NCBI RefSeq assembly: GCF_963169125.1
Contig: NC_084795.1
Location: forward strand, 142,079,766-142,143,765
Source of the DNA: Humulus lupulus
Lineage: Eukaryota > Streptophyta > Magnoliopsida > Rosales > Cannabaceae
Direction of reading: 5' to 3'
DNA: 64,000 bases
Every line of letters begins with the position of its first letter. Position 1 is the first letter of the stretch. Positions 53,947 to 64,000 of this stretch are shown here, piece by piece. The position numbers and the translations under genes are program-made. The notes beneath the pieces were generated by a model that saw nothing but the letters and a program-made list of their open reading frames with translations, was not told the origin of the DNA and made no database searches.

Positions 53947-56540
53947 TGTAACGCCCCAACTCCAGGGACTGTTACGGTGTGCCTTGTAAACAGTGCTAAA
54001 CTCGCTAATCGAGTCATTTGGCCAAAAACGTGTAACTAAGTATGATTAGCGGTTTAGGGATTAAACATATTGGTTAGGGTGTAACGTTTCACTAGAACGT
54101 TTAATATATACATTGGGATCCCGAAAATATAATTTCAGAGTTTATTACATAAAATATTTACAACAGGCCGTTCTACGCGGCAAAACAGGGTTCAACCCTA
54201 GTTCCAATTTAAACCTCGGCCGTGGTGGACGAGCAGCCGCATATGTACACACCATCACCTAAGCTCTTCAACTCAAGGATGGTCCAACTTCCTCTTGCCT
54301 TTACCTGCACCACATAGCACCCGTGAGCCGAAGCCCAGCAAGAAAACATAACACTATACATAAACATTATCAAATGATTATCATTATAATCACACTGAGC
54401 GTAAAGCTTTCAAACCAATGAGTGAACATCACATGATTCAAGTGGGAGAGTGGCTGCTAGGTAAGCCACTAGCCTCCAAGCTCTTATTTCATTCATCGAC
54501 CATTAAGGTCGGTCTGGCATTAATGCTCTTTGAGTCATTCAATGCTGATGGTCGATTAGATCTAATCTGTGTTGGCTTGCGTGATACACGCTAAGGCCGT
54601 TCTGACTAATGAGTCAACGCTATGTGACCAGTGTCCAGTATCACTGCCGAACCTGAATAATAAGTCACAGCTTTATAGTTGATACTAACACCTTTGCCAA
54701 TTCTGACTGATGAGTCAGTGTAATGTGACCAGTGCCCAGTACCACTGCCAAACCTGACTAATGAGTCACAGCTTCACAGTTGATACTAGCCCCTTTGCCA
54801 AATCTGACTAATTAGTCAGTACCATGCACAAGTAAGCAATGCTATCAATATGTATCATATGCCAGTTATCCAAGAATAGGGCATTCAGCATGCTTACTAA
54901 ACAGTTGCTAGCATAATCATGATCATGCACAAACCCAGAGACTCAAGCTCTGACCAATCTCATATTCATCATTCATGGCATGCCCTAATCATATGTTTCT
55001 CGTGCATCACATGCATCACACTTAATCATCCAGCATGCCTCAATAATAATCATATGCAAATGGGCAAGATTGCCAGGCATTCATTATGCTATCAATGTTT
55101 ACATTTAAACATCCAACATGCATCAATCATAGCCATGCATGCCACATATGGGGTGCAATTTTCTTACCTTGGGTTCGAGCGAGAATTAATAAAAGAAACG
55201 AACTTTGAGAACGATCAGTCCTTTGGTCCTTTAACGGTCACCTAGTCATAAAGTAAGATACCATCAATAAAAATGATCAATATAAGTTCCCAAACCAATA
55301 CCTAGTCTCCGGGACATCAATCCCCACTTAACCAGGTACTAGGATCAACCCCGAGGCCTTAAGCTAGCATCCCCAAGCCAAAATCCTATTTTTGGCCAAA
55401 TCTGCCTTGATGGGCCGCGGCTCACCATAGCCATGCCGCGACTCATCTCCCTGACAGAGGCATAATTGCCTCAGAAACCACCTTAGGCCGCGGCACACTA
55501 AAGCCAGGCCGCGACTCATTACCCTGATCAGCCCAAAAACCAGTAACGCACCAACAAACTCCCCTGCGTTTTTCCTCTCAAACCAGCCCTTCAAATCAAC
55601 TCAAAACCTCTTCCAAACACTCATTTAAACCTCCAAACATCATCAACATCTCACCCTCATCAAAACCTAAGTTTCCAAACTCAAGAACTTCCATTAATTC
55701 ACAACTAACACATCAAAATCCCCAACTGAAAACTTAATAGAAAAACAGGGTATACCATGAAACTCATGGCTGGAACTTACCTCAAACTTGATTTTGAATC
55801 CCCTTTCATGGCTGAATCAAGTTCCTAAGCTCCCACCTTTGATCTCCTAGCTTAACTCCTCAATTTGGCCTCTCAAAATTCAAAGGGAAGTGAAGGGAGG
55901 AACATGTACGGGAGAGAAGAAAATGATGAGGTTGATGCTCTGTTTTACACTTTTCCACAGCCTTCCAAACTAAATGAGCTGATATAAATCCTTAAGGTCA
56001 AAAGACCATAATGCCCCTAGGCCAATCTAAAAGCTTCTAAACACTCCCAAGGGTAAATTCGTCATTTCCAACCTATATCGTTAATTATAATTAACGCTCT
56101 CCGATTCCCGCTAATCTCAACATCCTCAAATACCAATAAATCATAACCCATTACCCTTTAATTCTCGGTAATTCTCTAATCATTAAATTCACCCCGAGAC
56201 TCACCCCGTGCCCCGAACTTAAACCCGTTATGACTAGACCGAACACTTACATCTCATGATCGTCTCATGTCGAAAAGCTCGAACCAATCCACCTTATAAT
56301 GTGGCTATATTAATTAATCACAATCATGCACCCAAAATACACAATTATGCCCACAGTGGCCAAATTACCAAAATACCCTCACAATAATAAATTCTCCCAT
56401 ATGCATGCATTCACCATCATATAATAATATAATTAACGTAAACATGCATATAACCATTAAATACCATAATAAATCAATTATGGCCCTCCCGGCCTCCTAA
56501 TCAAGGTCCTAAACCTTATTAGGAAATTTGGGGCATTACA
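53947..56540 (-). mobile_element. Solo LTR in Gypsy-A integrase, TSD GTCCA
   Basis: TGTAACGCCCC at 53947 to TTTGGGGCATTACA at 56540, flanked by GTCCA (53942-53946 and 56541-56545). 2594 bases, no coding domain. It is related to the solo LTR at 27746-32355: long stretches align, including ATGTACACAC..CACCTAAGCTCT and TACCTGCACCACATAGCACCC. It has five TGACT-N4-AGTCA-type motifs where the relative has three, and a GC-rich GGCCGCGGC module at 55405-55525. Confidence 0.85.
54603..54818. repeat. TGACT-N4-AGTCA motif array, 50-51-bp period
   Basis: Motif starts at 54603, 54654, 54704, 54755 and 54805 (the second has TGAAT). Spacing is 51, 50, 51, 50. The TGAGTCA half is the GCN4/AP-1-type bZIP core. 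The related solo LTR has three copies at 28469, 28520 and 28570. Confidence 0.85.
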
Positions 56541-56545
56541 GTCCA

Positions 56546-57748
56546 CTTAGTGAAATAATCTACTGCCACCACTACAAACTGTACTCCTCCTTTTCCTTTG
56601 GGCAGCTTCCCAATCAGATCAATACCCCACACTGCAAAAGGCCATGGACTTTGCATTTGCTTCAAGACATTTGGGGGCGCTCTGGGCACTTTAGAAAATC
56701 TTTGGCATTTGTCACACCTCCTCACGTATTCCATAGAGTCCTCGTTCATGGTAGGCCAGAAAAATCCTTGCCTCAAGATCTTTTTAGATAGACTCTGCCC
56801 CCCAGCATGATCTCCACAAAACCCTTCATGCACCTCAGCTAATAAATTCTTTGACTGGTCGAGTGTTATGCACCTGAGTAGAGGTAAGGAATATCCTCTT
56901 CTATACAACACCCCATCCATCATGGTGTACCTAGCAGCTTGCCTCATAATCTTCCTTGCTTCAGGACATTCTACTGGGAGGGTTCCTTGCTCAAGATAAG
57001 CAATGATGGGAGTCATCCAGGTGTCGGCTACCGTGATCGACATGGCCTCTTGATTATCAATGCTCGGCTCCGCCAAGTATTCTACCGGTACTATATTCAG
57101 AGTTTCGGCATCTTTTGCACTAGCAAGCTTTGCTATAGCATCTGCATTAGAATTCTGCTCCCGTGGTACTAGCTTGATGGTATAATCCTCGAACTGTGCC
57201 AGCAGATCTTTGGTCTTGTTTAAGTATGCCACCATGCGTAGGCCCCTTGCCTGGTATTCCCCTAATACTTGGTAGACCACCAACTGGGAATCGCTATTTA
57301 TTTCCACCGACCGGGCACGTACATCTTTAGCCAGTCGCAAGCCTGCTAGGAGGGCCTCATACTCTGCCTCATTGTTAGAAGCATTAAATCCGAATCTTAG
57401 TGCACAATGAATTCAGTGCTTCTCTGGTGTGACTAATATAATCCCAGCTCCTGAATGATGCTCATTCGACGACCCATCAACAAAAAGTTGCCAAGTAGGA
57501 ATCTCTTCTTTCTGCCCAGTTACACTCTCTTGCTGGTCGGGAACATCAGTGATTCCGGTACATTCATCGATGAAATCTACCAAAGCTTGGCCTTTAATAG
57601 CAGTCCTTGGTTGGTACTTGATTTCAAATTGGCCTAACTCAACTGCCCATTTAAGTAGACGACCAGACGACTCCGGCTTCTGTAGGACTTGGCGTAGAGG
57701 CTGGTCAGTAAGGACCTTAATGGGATGTGCTTGGAAGTATGGCCGCAA
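56546..57748 (-). pseudogene. Gypsy-A second RNase H and integrase N-terminal part
   Basis: From 57748: end of the first RNase H (LTDQPLRQVLQKPESSGRLL), second RNase H (WQLFVDGSSNEHHSGAG, a TGA at 57413-57415, then NNEAEYEALLAGLRLAKD-like sequence and NSNADAIAKLASA), and the integrase zinc module (EGFCGDHAGGQSLSK, RRCDKCQRFSKV) with the first catalytic Asp (WGIDLIGKLPKGKGG). It breaks off at FTKWT, where the solo LTR sits. Confidence 0.88.
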
Positions 57749-59086
57749 TTTTCATGATGCAAGTACCAAGCAGTAAGCCAACTTTTCGATCACGGGATAC
57801 CGGGACTCCGCTCCTATTAATCGCTTGCTAACATAGTATACCGGGTGCTGCACTCTATCTTCCTCTCGTACTAAGGCATCACCAACAACATGCTCCGTGA
57901 CTGCTAGGTACAGAAATAGGTCTTCTCCATCAATTGGCTTAGAAAGAATAGGAGGTTGGGCCAAATGCTCCTTTATGGCTTGGAAAGCTTGTTCACAATC
58001 TGCGGTCCACTCAAACTTCTTGCCCCCTCTAAGCAGGTTAAAAAACGGGACGCACTTGTCCGTTGATTTCGAAACGAACCTGCTTAGAGCTGCAATCTGC
58101 CCAGTCAAGCTTTGCACATCCTTTATTTTAGCTGGAGACTTCATTTCAACGAGGGCCTTGATCTTCTCTAGGTTTGCCTCTATTCCTCGGGAGTTCACAA
58201 TAAACCCCATAAATTTTCCAGAACCCACTCCAAATGAACATTTGAGGGGGTTTAACTTCATGTTGTACTTCCTCAGTATTGCGAAGCACTCCTCTAAGTC
58301 TCGCACATGCCCCTCAGCTTCCTTTGACTTCACCAGCATATCGTCTGCGTACACCTCTATGTTCTTGCTGATTAAGTCACGAAACATACCATTCACCAAG
58401 CGCTGATAGGTAGCTCCTGCATTCTTCAATTCGAAGGGCATGACCTTATAGCAGTATAGCCCTATATCTGTTCGGAAGCTGGTATGCTCTTCATCAAGAG
58501 GATGCATGCTGATCTGGTTGTACCCCGAATATGCATCCATGAAGGACAATGTTTCATGACCAGAGGTTGCATCTACCAACTGGTCTATTCTCGGTAAAGG
58601 AAAGCAATCCTTCGGGCATGCTTTGTTTAGATCAGTAAAATCTACATAAGTCCTCCACTTTCCATTGGGTTTGGGCACCAACACTGGGTTCGACACCCAA
58701 GCAGGGTAGTATGCCTCTCTGATAAACCCATTCTCCTTTAATTGCTCTACCTCCTCCTTAAGAGCTTTTGCTCGATCCTTGTCAAGCAACCTCCTCTTCT
58801 GCTACATTGTTGGATAGCTTTAATCCATGTTGAGCACGTGGCTAATCACAGTTGGTGAGATACCCACCATATCCTTGTGAGACCAGGCGAAGACATCTTG
58901 ATTTCTTCGCAAGAATTCTATCAGCTGTGCTCTCACCTCTGCTTTCAACTTTTTCCCAATTTTGACCCATTTCGTCGGGTCATTTTCATCTATAAGGACC
59001 TCCTCTAACTCCTCGGACGGTCCTACATCACTTTCATAATCCCCAAAGCGAGGATCAAAGTCCCTTCCCTCGCTTTGGGCAACGCC
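57749..59086 (-). pseudogene. Gypsy-A reverse transcriptase
   Basis: Follows the shared UAG (59087-59089). Contains NPVLVPKPNGKWRTYVDFTD, FMDAYSGYNQI and an active site read as EVYADDMLVKS, so YVDD has become YADD. Stops near 58820 and 58804 (in a stretch where Gypsy-B reads NINKAFPPVQQKRR) and at 57752-57754 interrupt the frame. Homologous throughout to the Gypsy-B protein. Confidence 0.88.
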
Positions 59087-60190
59087 CTATTTGGTGACTT
59101 CATCACTGGATGGGGTCTTTTGCTCTTTTAAACCAAGAGTGCTCTCCTGGCCACACTCCTCTAACATCTCTTCATCGGTTGCAACTGTAAGACTCTGGTC
59201 GACATCCATCTTGTCCACCTCCTCTCTCTCAACACATACAATCATGTTGTTCTCTTTGGCCCCTTTCTTTGCCTTGGCTACCGAGGCATTATAACACTCC
59301 CTAGCCTCCCTTTGGTCTCCTTGGACACATCCTATGCCAGCACTGGTCGGGAATTTCATGGATAGGTGCCAGATTGAAACTACCGCATGCAAGTTGGTGA
59401 GTAGTGGTCGACCAATAACCACATTGTAGGCGGCCGGGCAGTCAACAATCAAAAACTCAGTCATTAAGGTTTCATTCTTGGGAGCTTCCCCCATCGTGAA
59501 TGGTAACTTGATTGTCTCAGCTGGTGACAATCCTTCTCCAGTAAAACCATAAATGACTTAAGAGCACGGCTTCAAGTCATTGACAGATAGCTTCATTTTC
59601 TCGAAGGAGGACTTATAGATAATGTTTACAGAGCTCCCTGTATCGACCAGACACCTCTTCAACTTCATATTAGCAATTTGGACTGTCACAACAAGAGGGT
59701 CATTGTGAGGATACCTCACGTGTTTAGCATCTTCTTCAGTGAAAGTGAGGGACTCACTTTCATATCTTGGGTTCTTTGGTGGTCGCTCCTCCACCGTCAT
59801 AACTTCGGAGGTGGATGCCGCACCCAACTCATGACGAAGGGTGCGAGTATACCTCTCCCTCGCCTTGTTGCTGTCTCCAGCAAGATGTGGTCCTCCACAT
59901 ATACTATCTAGTGTGAAGTCTACAGGTTCGGGTTGCAAAGGTTGGGACCGTTGCCGCTTGAACCCAGGATTATTGTTGCTCCCCTCTCCTTGGGTCTTCT
60001 CCGCTCGGTACTTTTTTAGCTTCCCCGACCAGAGGAGAAACTCTATCTCATCTTTAAGATGATTACACTCATTCGTGTCGTGACCATAGTCTCCATGGAA
60101 GCGACAGAATTTGTTCATATCTCTCTTACTCATCTCCTTCTTGATTGGTGGGGGTTTCCGGTAAGGTAAGGGACTTCTTGATGACTAGCC
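59087..60190 (-). pseudogene. Gypsy-A nucleocapsid-like and protease region
   Basis: FCRFHGDYGHDTNECNHLKD motif (about 60110) and protease active site LVDTGSSVNIIYKS (about 59640). A TAA at 59558-59560, after DLKPCS, splits the protease before its flap region. The frame then runs to DEVTK and the UAG at 59087-59089. A frameshift near 60130-60150 separates it from gag. Confidence 0.85.
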
Positions 60191-62063
60191 AAATAGATCT
60201 CCGCTCGGCTCGCCGATAGAGTGGTGTAGTTGGTAAATTGAGGTTCATACTTCGTTGGCTTGTCGTTTGGTCCTGTCTTAGCCTTCTTCTCATTGTGGCG
60301 GTCAGATTCGTTATTCCCATGTTTCTTACCGCCATTCTGATCATTCCCACCATTCTTGGGGGGATCATTCGACCCACTTGGATTATTCAATCCATTTTCT
60401 CCCTTCTCAATTGCATCGTCCAACTTCATATACTTATCTGCCCGGTCTAAAAACTGCTGTAAAGTTGAAATTGGATGGCGATGGATGCTGTCCCACAAAG
60501 GACTTTGATAGATAATACCGGAAGAGATTGGCACCATCTTCCCCTCATCTCCAACCGTGGTAGCTCAGTTAGCTTCTCTCATGAACCTTTGAATGTAGTT
60601 TTTGAGGAATTCATCTTTACCCTGCCTAATATCCACCAAGTGATTGGCATAAACAGGAGGGGTTCGGGCAGTACTAAACTGCCTACAAAACTCCTTCCTA
60701 AAACTCTCCCAAGAGGTGATGGAGTCTGGTTTGAATTTCCAGTACCACTCCTGGGAAGTGTCTGACAACGTGGTGGGGAAGACTCTACAGCGGTAGTCAT
60801 CACTCACCCCGAGCAGCTCCATCTGATCTTCAAACTTCCCAACGTGTCTTACCGGGTCTGCCTTTTCTATATAAACTGGCAATACCGGTGCTTTTATATT
60901 TCTTTGGTGGTTGAGCTGCTCTAATTCGAGCACAAAAAAGGCTACCACTCCTGTGGTTTACCGGATCAATCGCAGCTGGTTGTTTTGACAAACTCTGGAC
61001 TGCTGCTATCAAAGCATCAAGCTGGGCTTGGATGCTTGGGGCCACTGCTGGGGACTCACTTTCGGGATCGCCTGGTCGGGCACTCCTATCTGGCAAACCA
61101 TCATCGAGTATTTCTACTCGACTGGTAGGACGGATTGGCTCTTGCCCTTTGACCGGGCTGGTCCTCCTTCTATCATCAATGACGTCCCTCAAGTCCTTCT
61201 GAGCAGTCTTCTTTCCCAACTGGTCGAACACCGTACTCCGAATCTTCTCAGAAGGTCTGCTGGGTGGAGCGTGCTCCTTGCCATTGCGCTGGTTGGGATG
61301 CCGTGGTGGCTTTCCTGTTTGAGCTGGTCGATCATCTCCTCCTCGTTGGTTATTATTCTTCTCCTTCGAACGGTTGGTGTGATGACTATCAGCTTCATCA
61401 CGCCCATGCCCATCTTTGAAGTGGGAAGTCTCATTGCCACGAGGAGCTCCATTGTGCTCCTGTTCAGAAGGTGTTTTCTTACTGCCTGACTTATGACTCC
61501 CTGACCTGGAAGTCTCTGATCGGTGACTCTTTGAGGGGGTTTTGGAGTTCCCCCTTTGAGTTGAGGCAGTGCGTGATCGGACTCCATCCTCCTCATGACC
61601 AGGTGGGTTACCACCACCACTGCCTGGTCTATCAGTTTTCTTACGACAAGCTTCTGTGGTCCTTGCCTCTGGGGTGGCTGCCACTCCAGGTGCTGCCTGA
61701 GCATTGGGTCAGTTGCGTAGCTGCCTCCAGAGCGAGTGCAGCTTCGCGATGTCGCCTGTCGGCCTCCTCCTGCTGTCGACGGATCTCCCCACTCCTAGCG
61801 TCCATCTCCCGTTTCTGCTGCTCAAATGCGGCATTCTGCCTAGCCATTTCCTCAGCAAACGCCTCCTGCCTGGCGTTGAACTGAGCCATCTCCTCCTGGA
61901 CTGCACTCATGGCCTCCTGAAGCTCTTCAAATTCTGGAGCTACGTCCTCGAGCACAACTCTAGGCTCAGTTTCACGATCTTGAACGCTGAGACCTTCCGA
62001 TCTTGCATGCTCCTTAAAGGAACCCGTCTTCTTGGAGGCTGCAGTGGTGTTCTTAGGCGCCAT
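60130..62063 (-). pseudogene. Gypsy-A gag, frameshifted
   Basis: Starts ATG 62063 (MAPKNTTAASKKTGSFKE), followed by a coiled coil rich in Gln/Glu/Arg (61900-61720) and a charged low-complexity region (61684-60960). The gag domain (60948-60565) has RHVGKFEDQMELLGVSDDYR, SDTSQEWYWKFKPDSITSW and FRKEFCRQF. A basic tail ends at TNYTTLSASRAEIYL. Frameshifts at about 61690, 60950 and 60550 break it into four frames. Same domain order as Gypsy-B gag. Confidence 0.85.
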
Positions 62064-62097
62064 ATTGCTTCAGGGACTGCCTGTTCTTCTCTTCAGG

Positions 62098-62118
62098 CTC
62101 TCAATGAAAGCACCAAAA
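62098..62118 (-). other. Gypsy-A candidate primer binding site
   Basis: Minus strand TTTTGGTGCTTTCATTGAGA follows the 5' LTR end GTCAACA; the core is shared with Gypsy-B. Confidence 0.6.
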
Positions 62119-63391
62119 TGTTGACTGTGTTTTTAGCCAACGACGTGAGAACGTCAAAAACGACAAACCTTCAAGAGAATTTAAACGACACAGACAGTTT
62201 AATCAAGAAAAGTAAATAAGACACAAGATTTTATAGTGGTTCAGCCCCGTTCAGTCGATAATAGCCTAATCCACTTAGAGATTTTATTACTTTATCTACA
62301 CTCAAGATCAGATGAACCAGTGTCAACTGAGTTTCTTCAGTGTAAATTTACAAAAAAGGTTCTCTTTCAAGGAAAACGCACTTTCTCTCTCTAGAACTCA
62401 GACCAAATCTCAATTTGCCAAAAGTCCTTTTCTGATCCCATTAACCCTCTATTTATAGGCTTGGGATCCTAAACTGATCTCCCCCTAGGATCGGGATATT
62501 CTATTATTTATATTATATTTAAATTACACAAAATATTCAAAATACAATAGATTCCTCAATTTGAGTGAGGAATGAGAGATTCCCGCGATTCCCAGACCGA
62601 TTCTTGCTGAAGCCGTTTCTGGGAATTTGACGTAGTCTGGTCCATTTGTTTGATGAATTTCTTCTTCTGATCGGACATATGCATGCTGGACACATGCATA
62701 TGGACCATACCCCTTACTCTCCTCAGACCAAGATCCGACCACACCCTCCTTGGTTCTCCTCGGATCAAGGTCTGAGCCACACCTCCCTTGGCTCTCGTCG
62801 GACTAAGGTCCGAGCCACATATTTTGGCCCTCCTCGGACTAAGGTCTGAGCCACACATCTTTTGGGTACTCCTTGGACCAAGGTCCGAGCCACACCTTGG
62901 CTCTCCTCAGACCAAGGTCCGAGCCACACTTCATGGGGCTTTCCTCGGATCATGGTTCGACCGGACCTCTTGGTGTGCCTTCCTTGGACCAAGGTCCGAC
63001 CCCATCTCTTAGGGCCTTCCTCGGATCATGGTCCGACCGGACCTCTTGGTGACTTCTCCTCAGACTAGGGTCCGAACCAATCACTTGTGGCCTCTCCTTG
63101 GACTAAGGTCCGAGCCAATCACTTGTGGCCTCTCCTCGAACTAGGGTCCGAGCCCATCACCTGGGGCATTCCTCGGACTAGGGTCCGAGCCCATCACTTG
63201 GACTCCTTGGACCAAGGTCCGACCGGGCACACCCTAGCCCAAGTACTCTCCTCGGGTGCACTTGGCTTGGTAATGACATCTCTCAAGCAGTCCAAACTCT
63301 TCACTGATATATTGGGCTACTGCTAAGCCAGATCACCCAACTATTCCATGCCACTTGTCAATTTTATTGCCACATTATTTTTGGGATAACA
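62119..63391 (-). repeat. Gypsy-A 5' LTR (1273 bp)
   Basis: TGTTGACTGTG to GGGATAACA. TATAAATA (minus) at 62457-62450 is the likely promoter. About 50 bases shorter than the 3' LTR because it lacks one hairpin unit and a few bases near 63376. Many single-base differences; several are C/T or G/A changes inside CGG words. Confidence 0.9.
62710..63235. repeat. CGGACC...GGTCCG hairpin repeat array in Gypsy-A 5' LTR
   Basis: Same array as at 47565-48155 with fewer units. Several units have lost the CpG (CCTTGGACCAAGG, CTCAGACCAAGG). Confidence 0.85.
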
Positions 63392-64000
63392 GATTAAATA
63401 AGGTTACAACTCTATAACTGAAAATACAAATAAACAAAATAGAAGAAGAAGAAGAGAAGAAGAATGGAATAGTGAAAAATACAACTCTAAGCAAAAGATT
63501 ACAAATAAAGTAAAAGTGTTTGGAACAAAAGAAGAGATGATTACAACTCTAAACAAAATTACAAGTAAATAAAACAAGAGGAATGAGAAGAAAATCAATA
63601 GAGGAAATTGTAAGAACAAAACAAAGAAAACTCTCACTTACACAACCTAAGTGAAGAGTGTTGGGGATCACCAACTTGAACAAGTTATAAAATCTTTGTC
63701 CAAAAGCTTATTTCCCCCTAACTCAAGCACTAAGGGATCTCTCTCAGATATTAGAAATTCTTTCTGGAATTATCAAGCCTCAAGGTGTTTCTAGCCAAGT
63801 GCTCTAATGGATAGAAATGTTGGATCTTACAAGTGAGCTATAGGCTCCTATTAATAGAGTTTAGAGACACCCTTTGAATTTCAAATTCCACCAACCCACA
63901 TGCCTGTTACCAATGTTTAATTGGATTAATATTGAATTAAAAAGGAGATATGTGAGTTATTTGGGTTTTTTGAGCCGTTCAACAAAGATTGAAAAAACTG
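63392..64000 (-). repeat. Copia-2 5' LTR, resumed after Gypsy-A
   Basis: Begins with the target duplication GATTA (63392-63396) and matches 25142-25750 of the 3' LTR to the window end. The TATA-like word reads TATTAATA here against TATTTATA in the 3' LTR. About 430 bases of the LTR lie beyond the window. Confidence 0.9.

Larger units (their letters stand above)
35318..63391 (-). mobile_element. Ty3/Gypsy Tat-type retrotransposon Gypsy-A with two nested insertions
   Basis: Flanked by GATTA (35313-35317 and 63392-63396). 3' LTR: ten bases at 35318-35327 plus 46978-48290. 5' LTR: 62119-63391. Pol reads on minus, with an antisense gene on + between integrase and the 3' LTR. It contains Gypsy-B (TSD ACTGT) in its 3' LTR and a solo LTR (TSD GTCCA) in its integrase. 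Multiple stops, many of the CGA-to-TGA kind, make it inactive. Removing the two inserts leaves about 13.8 kb, a size expected for Tat elements. Confidence 0.9.
25059..64000 (-). mobile_element. Ty1/Copia retrotransposon Copia-2, hosting all elements to the right
   Basis: Minus-strand Copia element: 3' LTR 25059-26184, reverse transcriptase tail and RNase H 26793-27740, the rest of pol and gag 32361-35201, 5' LTR 35229-35317 and 63392 to beyond the window. The coding region is split by a solo LTR at 27746-32355, and the 5' LTR is split by Gypsy-A at 35318-63391, with exact 5-bp target duplications in both cases. The two LTR halves at 35229-35317 and 63392-64000 together follow the 3' LTR base for base, with few differences. 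It sits inside the CACTA element. Confidence 0.85.

Overview
The window is plant nuclear DNA, almost certainly from a flowering plant, and is built mostly of nested transposable elements. The evidence is plant-type transposase domains (MULE, CACTA), Ty1/Copia and Ty3/Gypsy polyproteins, plant-type introns and TATA boxes, and one intronless WD40 gene of a plant family. I cannot name the species from sequence alone.

Left part (1-16365). A Mutator-like element of the type that carries a Ulp1-like protease fills about 1-6112: a broken mudrA-type transposase on + faces a broken DUF1985/Ulp1 gene on -, with a dense TATCGAGG array at the right. Then come AT-rich relics, a 260-bp near-perfect palindrome (7130-7389) and a Copia gag relic. 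The only likely host gene is a JINGUBANG-like seven-blade WD40 protein (8690-10042, -). A candidate solo LTR (10271-11185) abuts a decayed Copia element (about 11164-16365, +) with mutated protease and reverse transcriptase active sites and a duplicated 3' end.

Middle (16365-25058). This holds a foldback MITE with a 7-bp target duplication, an inverted Copia LTR fragment, a non-coding CACTA-type element, and the left end of an autonomous-type CACTA element with two broken genes on -.

Right part (25059-64000) is a nest resolved by target-site duplications. A Copia element (Copia-2, -) sits in the CACTA element and continues past the window. Its reverse transcriptase holds a solo LTR (27746-32355, TSD CATGT), which holds another solo LTR (29368-31648). 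Its 5' LTR holds Gypsy-A (35318-63391, TSD GATTA). Gypsy-A has Gypsy-B (35328-46972, TSD ACTGT) inserted ten bases into one LTR and a solo LTR (53947-56540, TSD GTCCA) inside its integrase.

Gypsy-A and Gypsy-B are Tat-type Ty3/Gypsy elements. On - they encode gag, protease, reverse transcriptase, two RNase H domains and integrase. On + each carries, between integrase and 3' LTR, a spliced antisense gene encoding a 'putative gypsy type transposon' domain and a coiled coil. In both elements one UAG stop, followed by a GGGYGTTGCCC hairpin, separates gag-protease from reverse transcriptase in the same frame. This looks like a preserved readthrough signal. Gypsy-B is young: its 589-bp LTRs differ at about five positions.

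The strongest candidates for something under-described are the paired antisense spliced genes, the conserved UAG-hairpin site, and the modular LTR repeats (TGACT-N4-AGTCA every 50-51 bp; CGGACC...GGTCCG hairpins; GC-rich palindromes).
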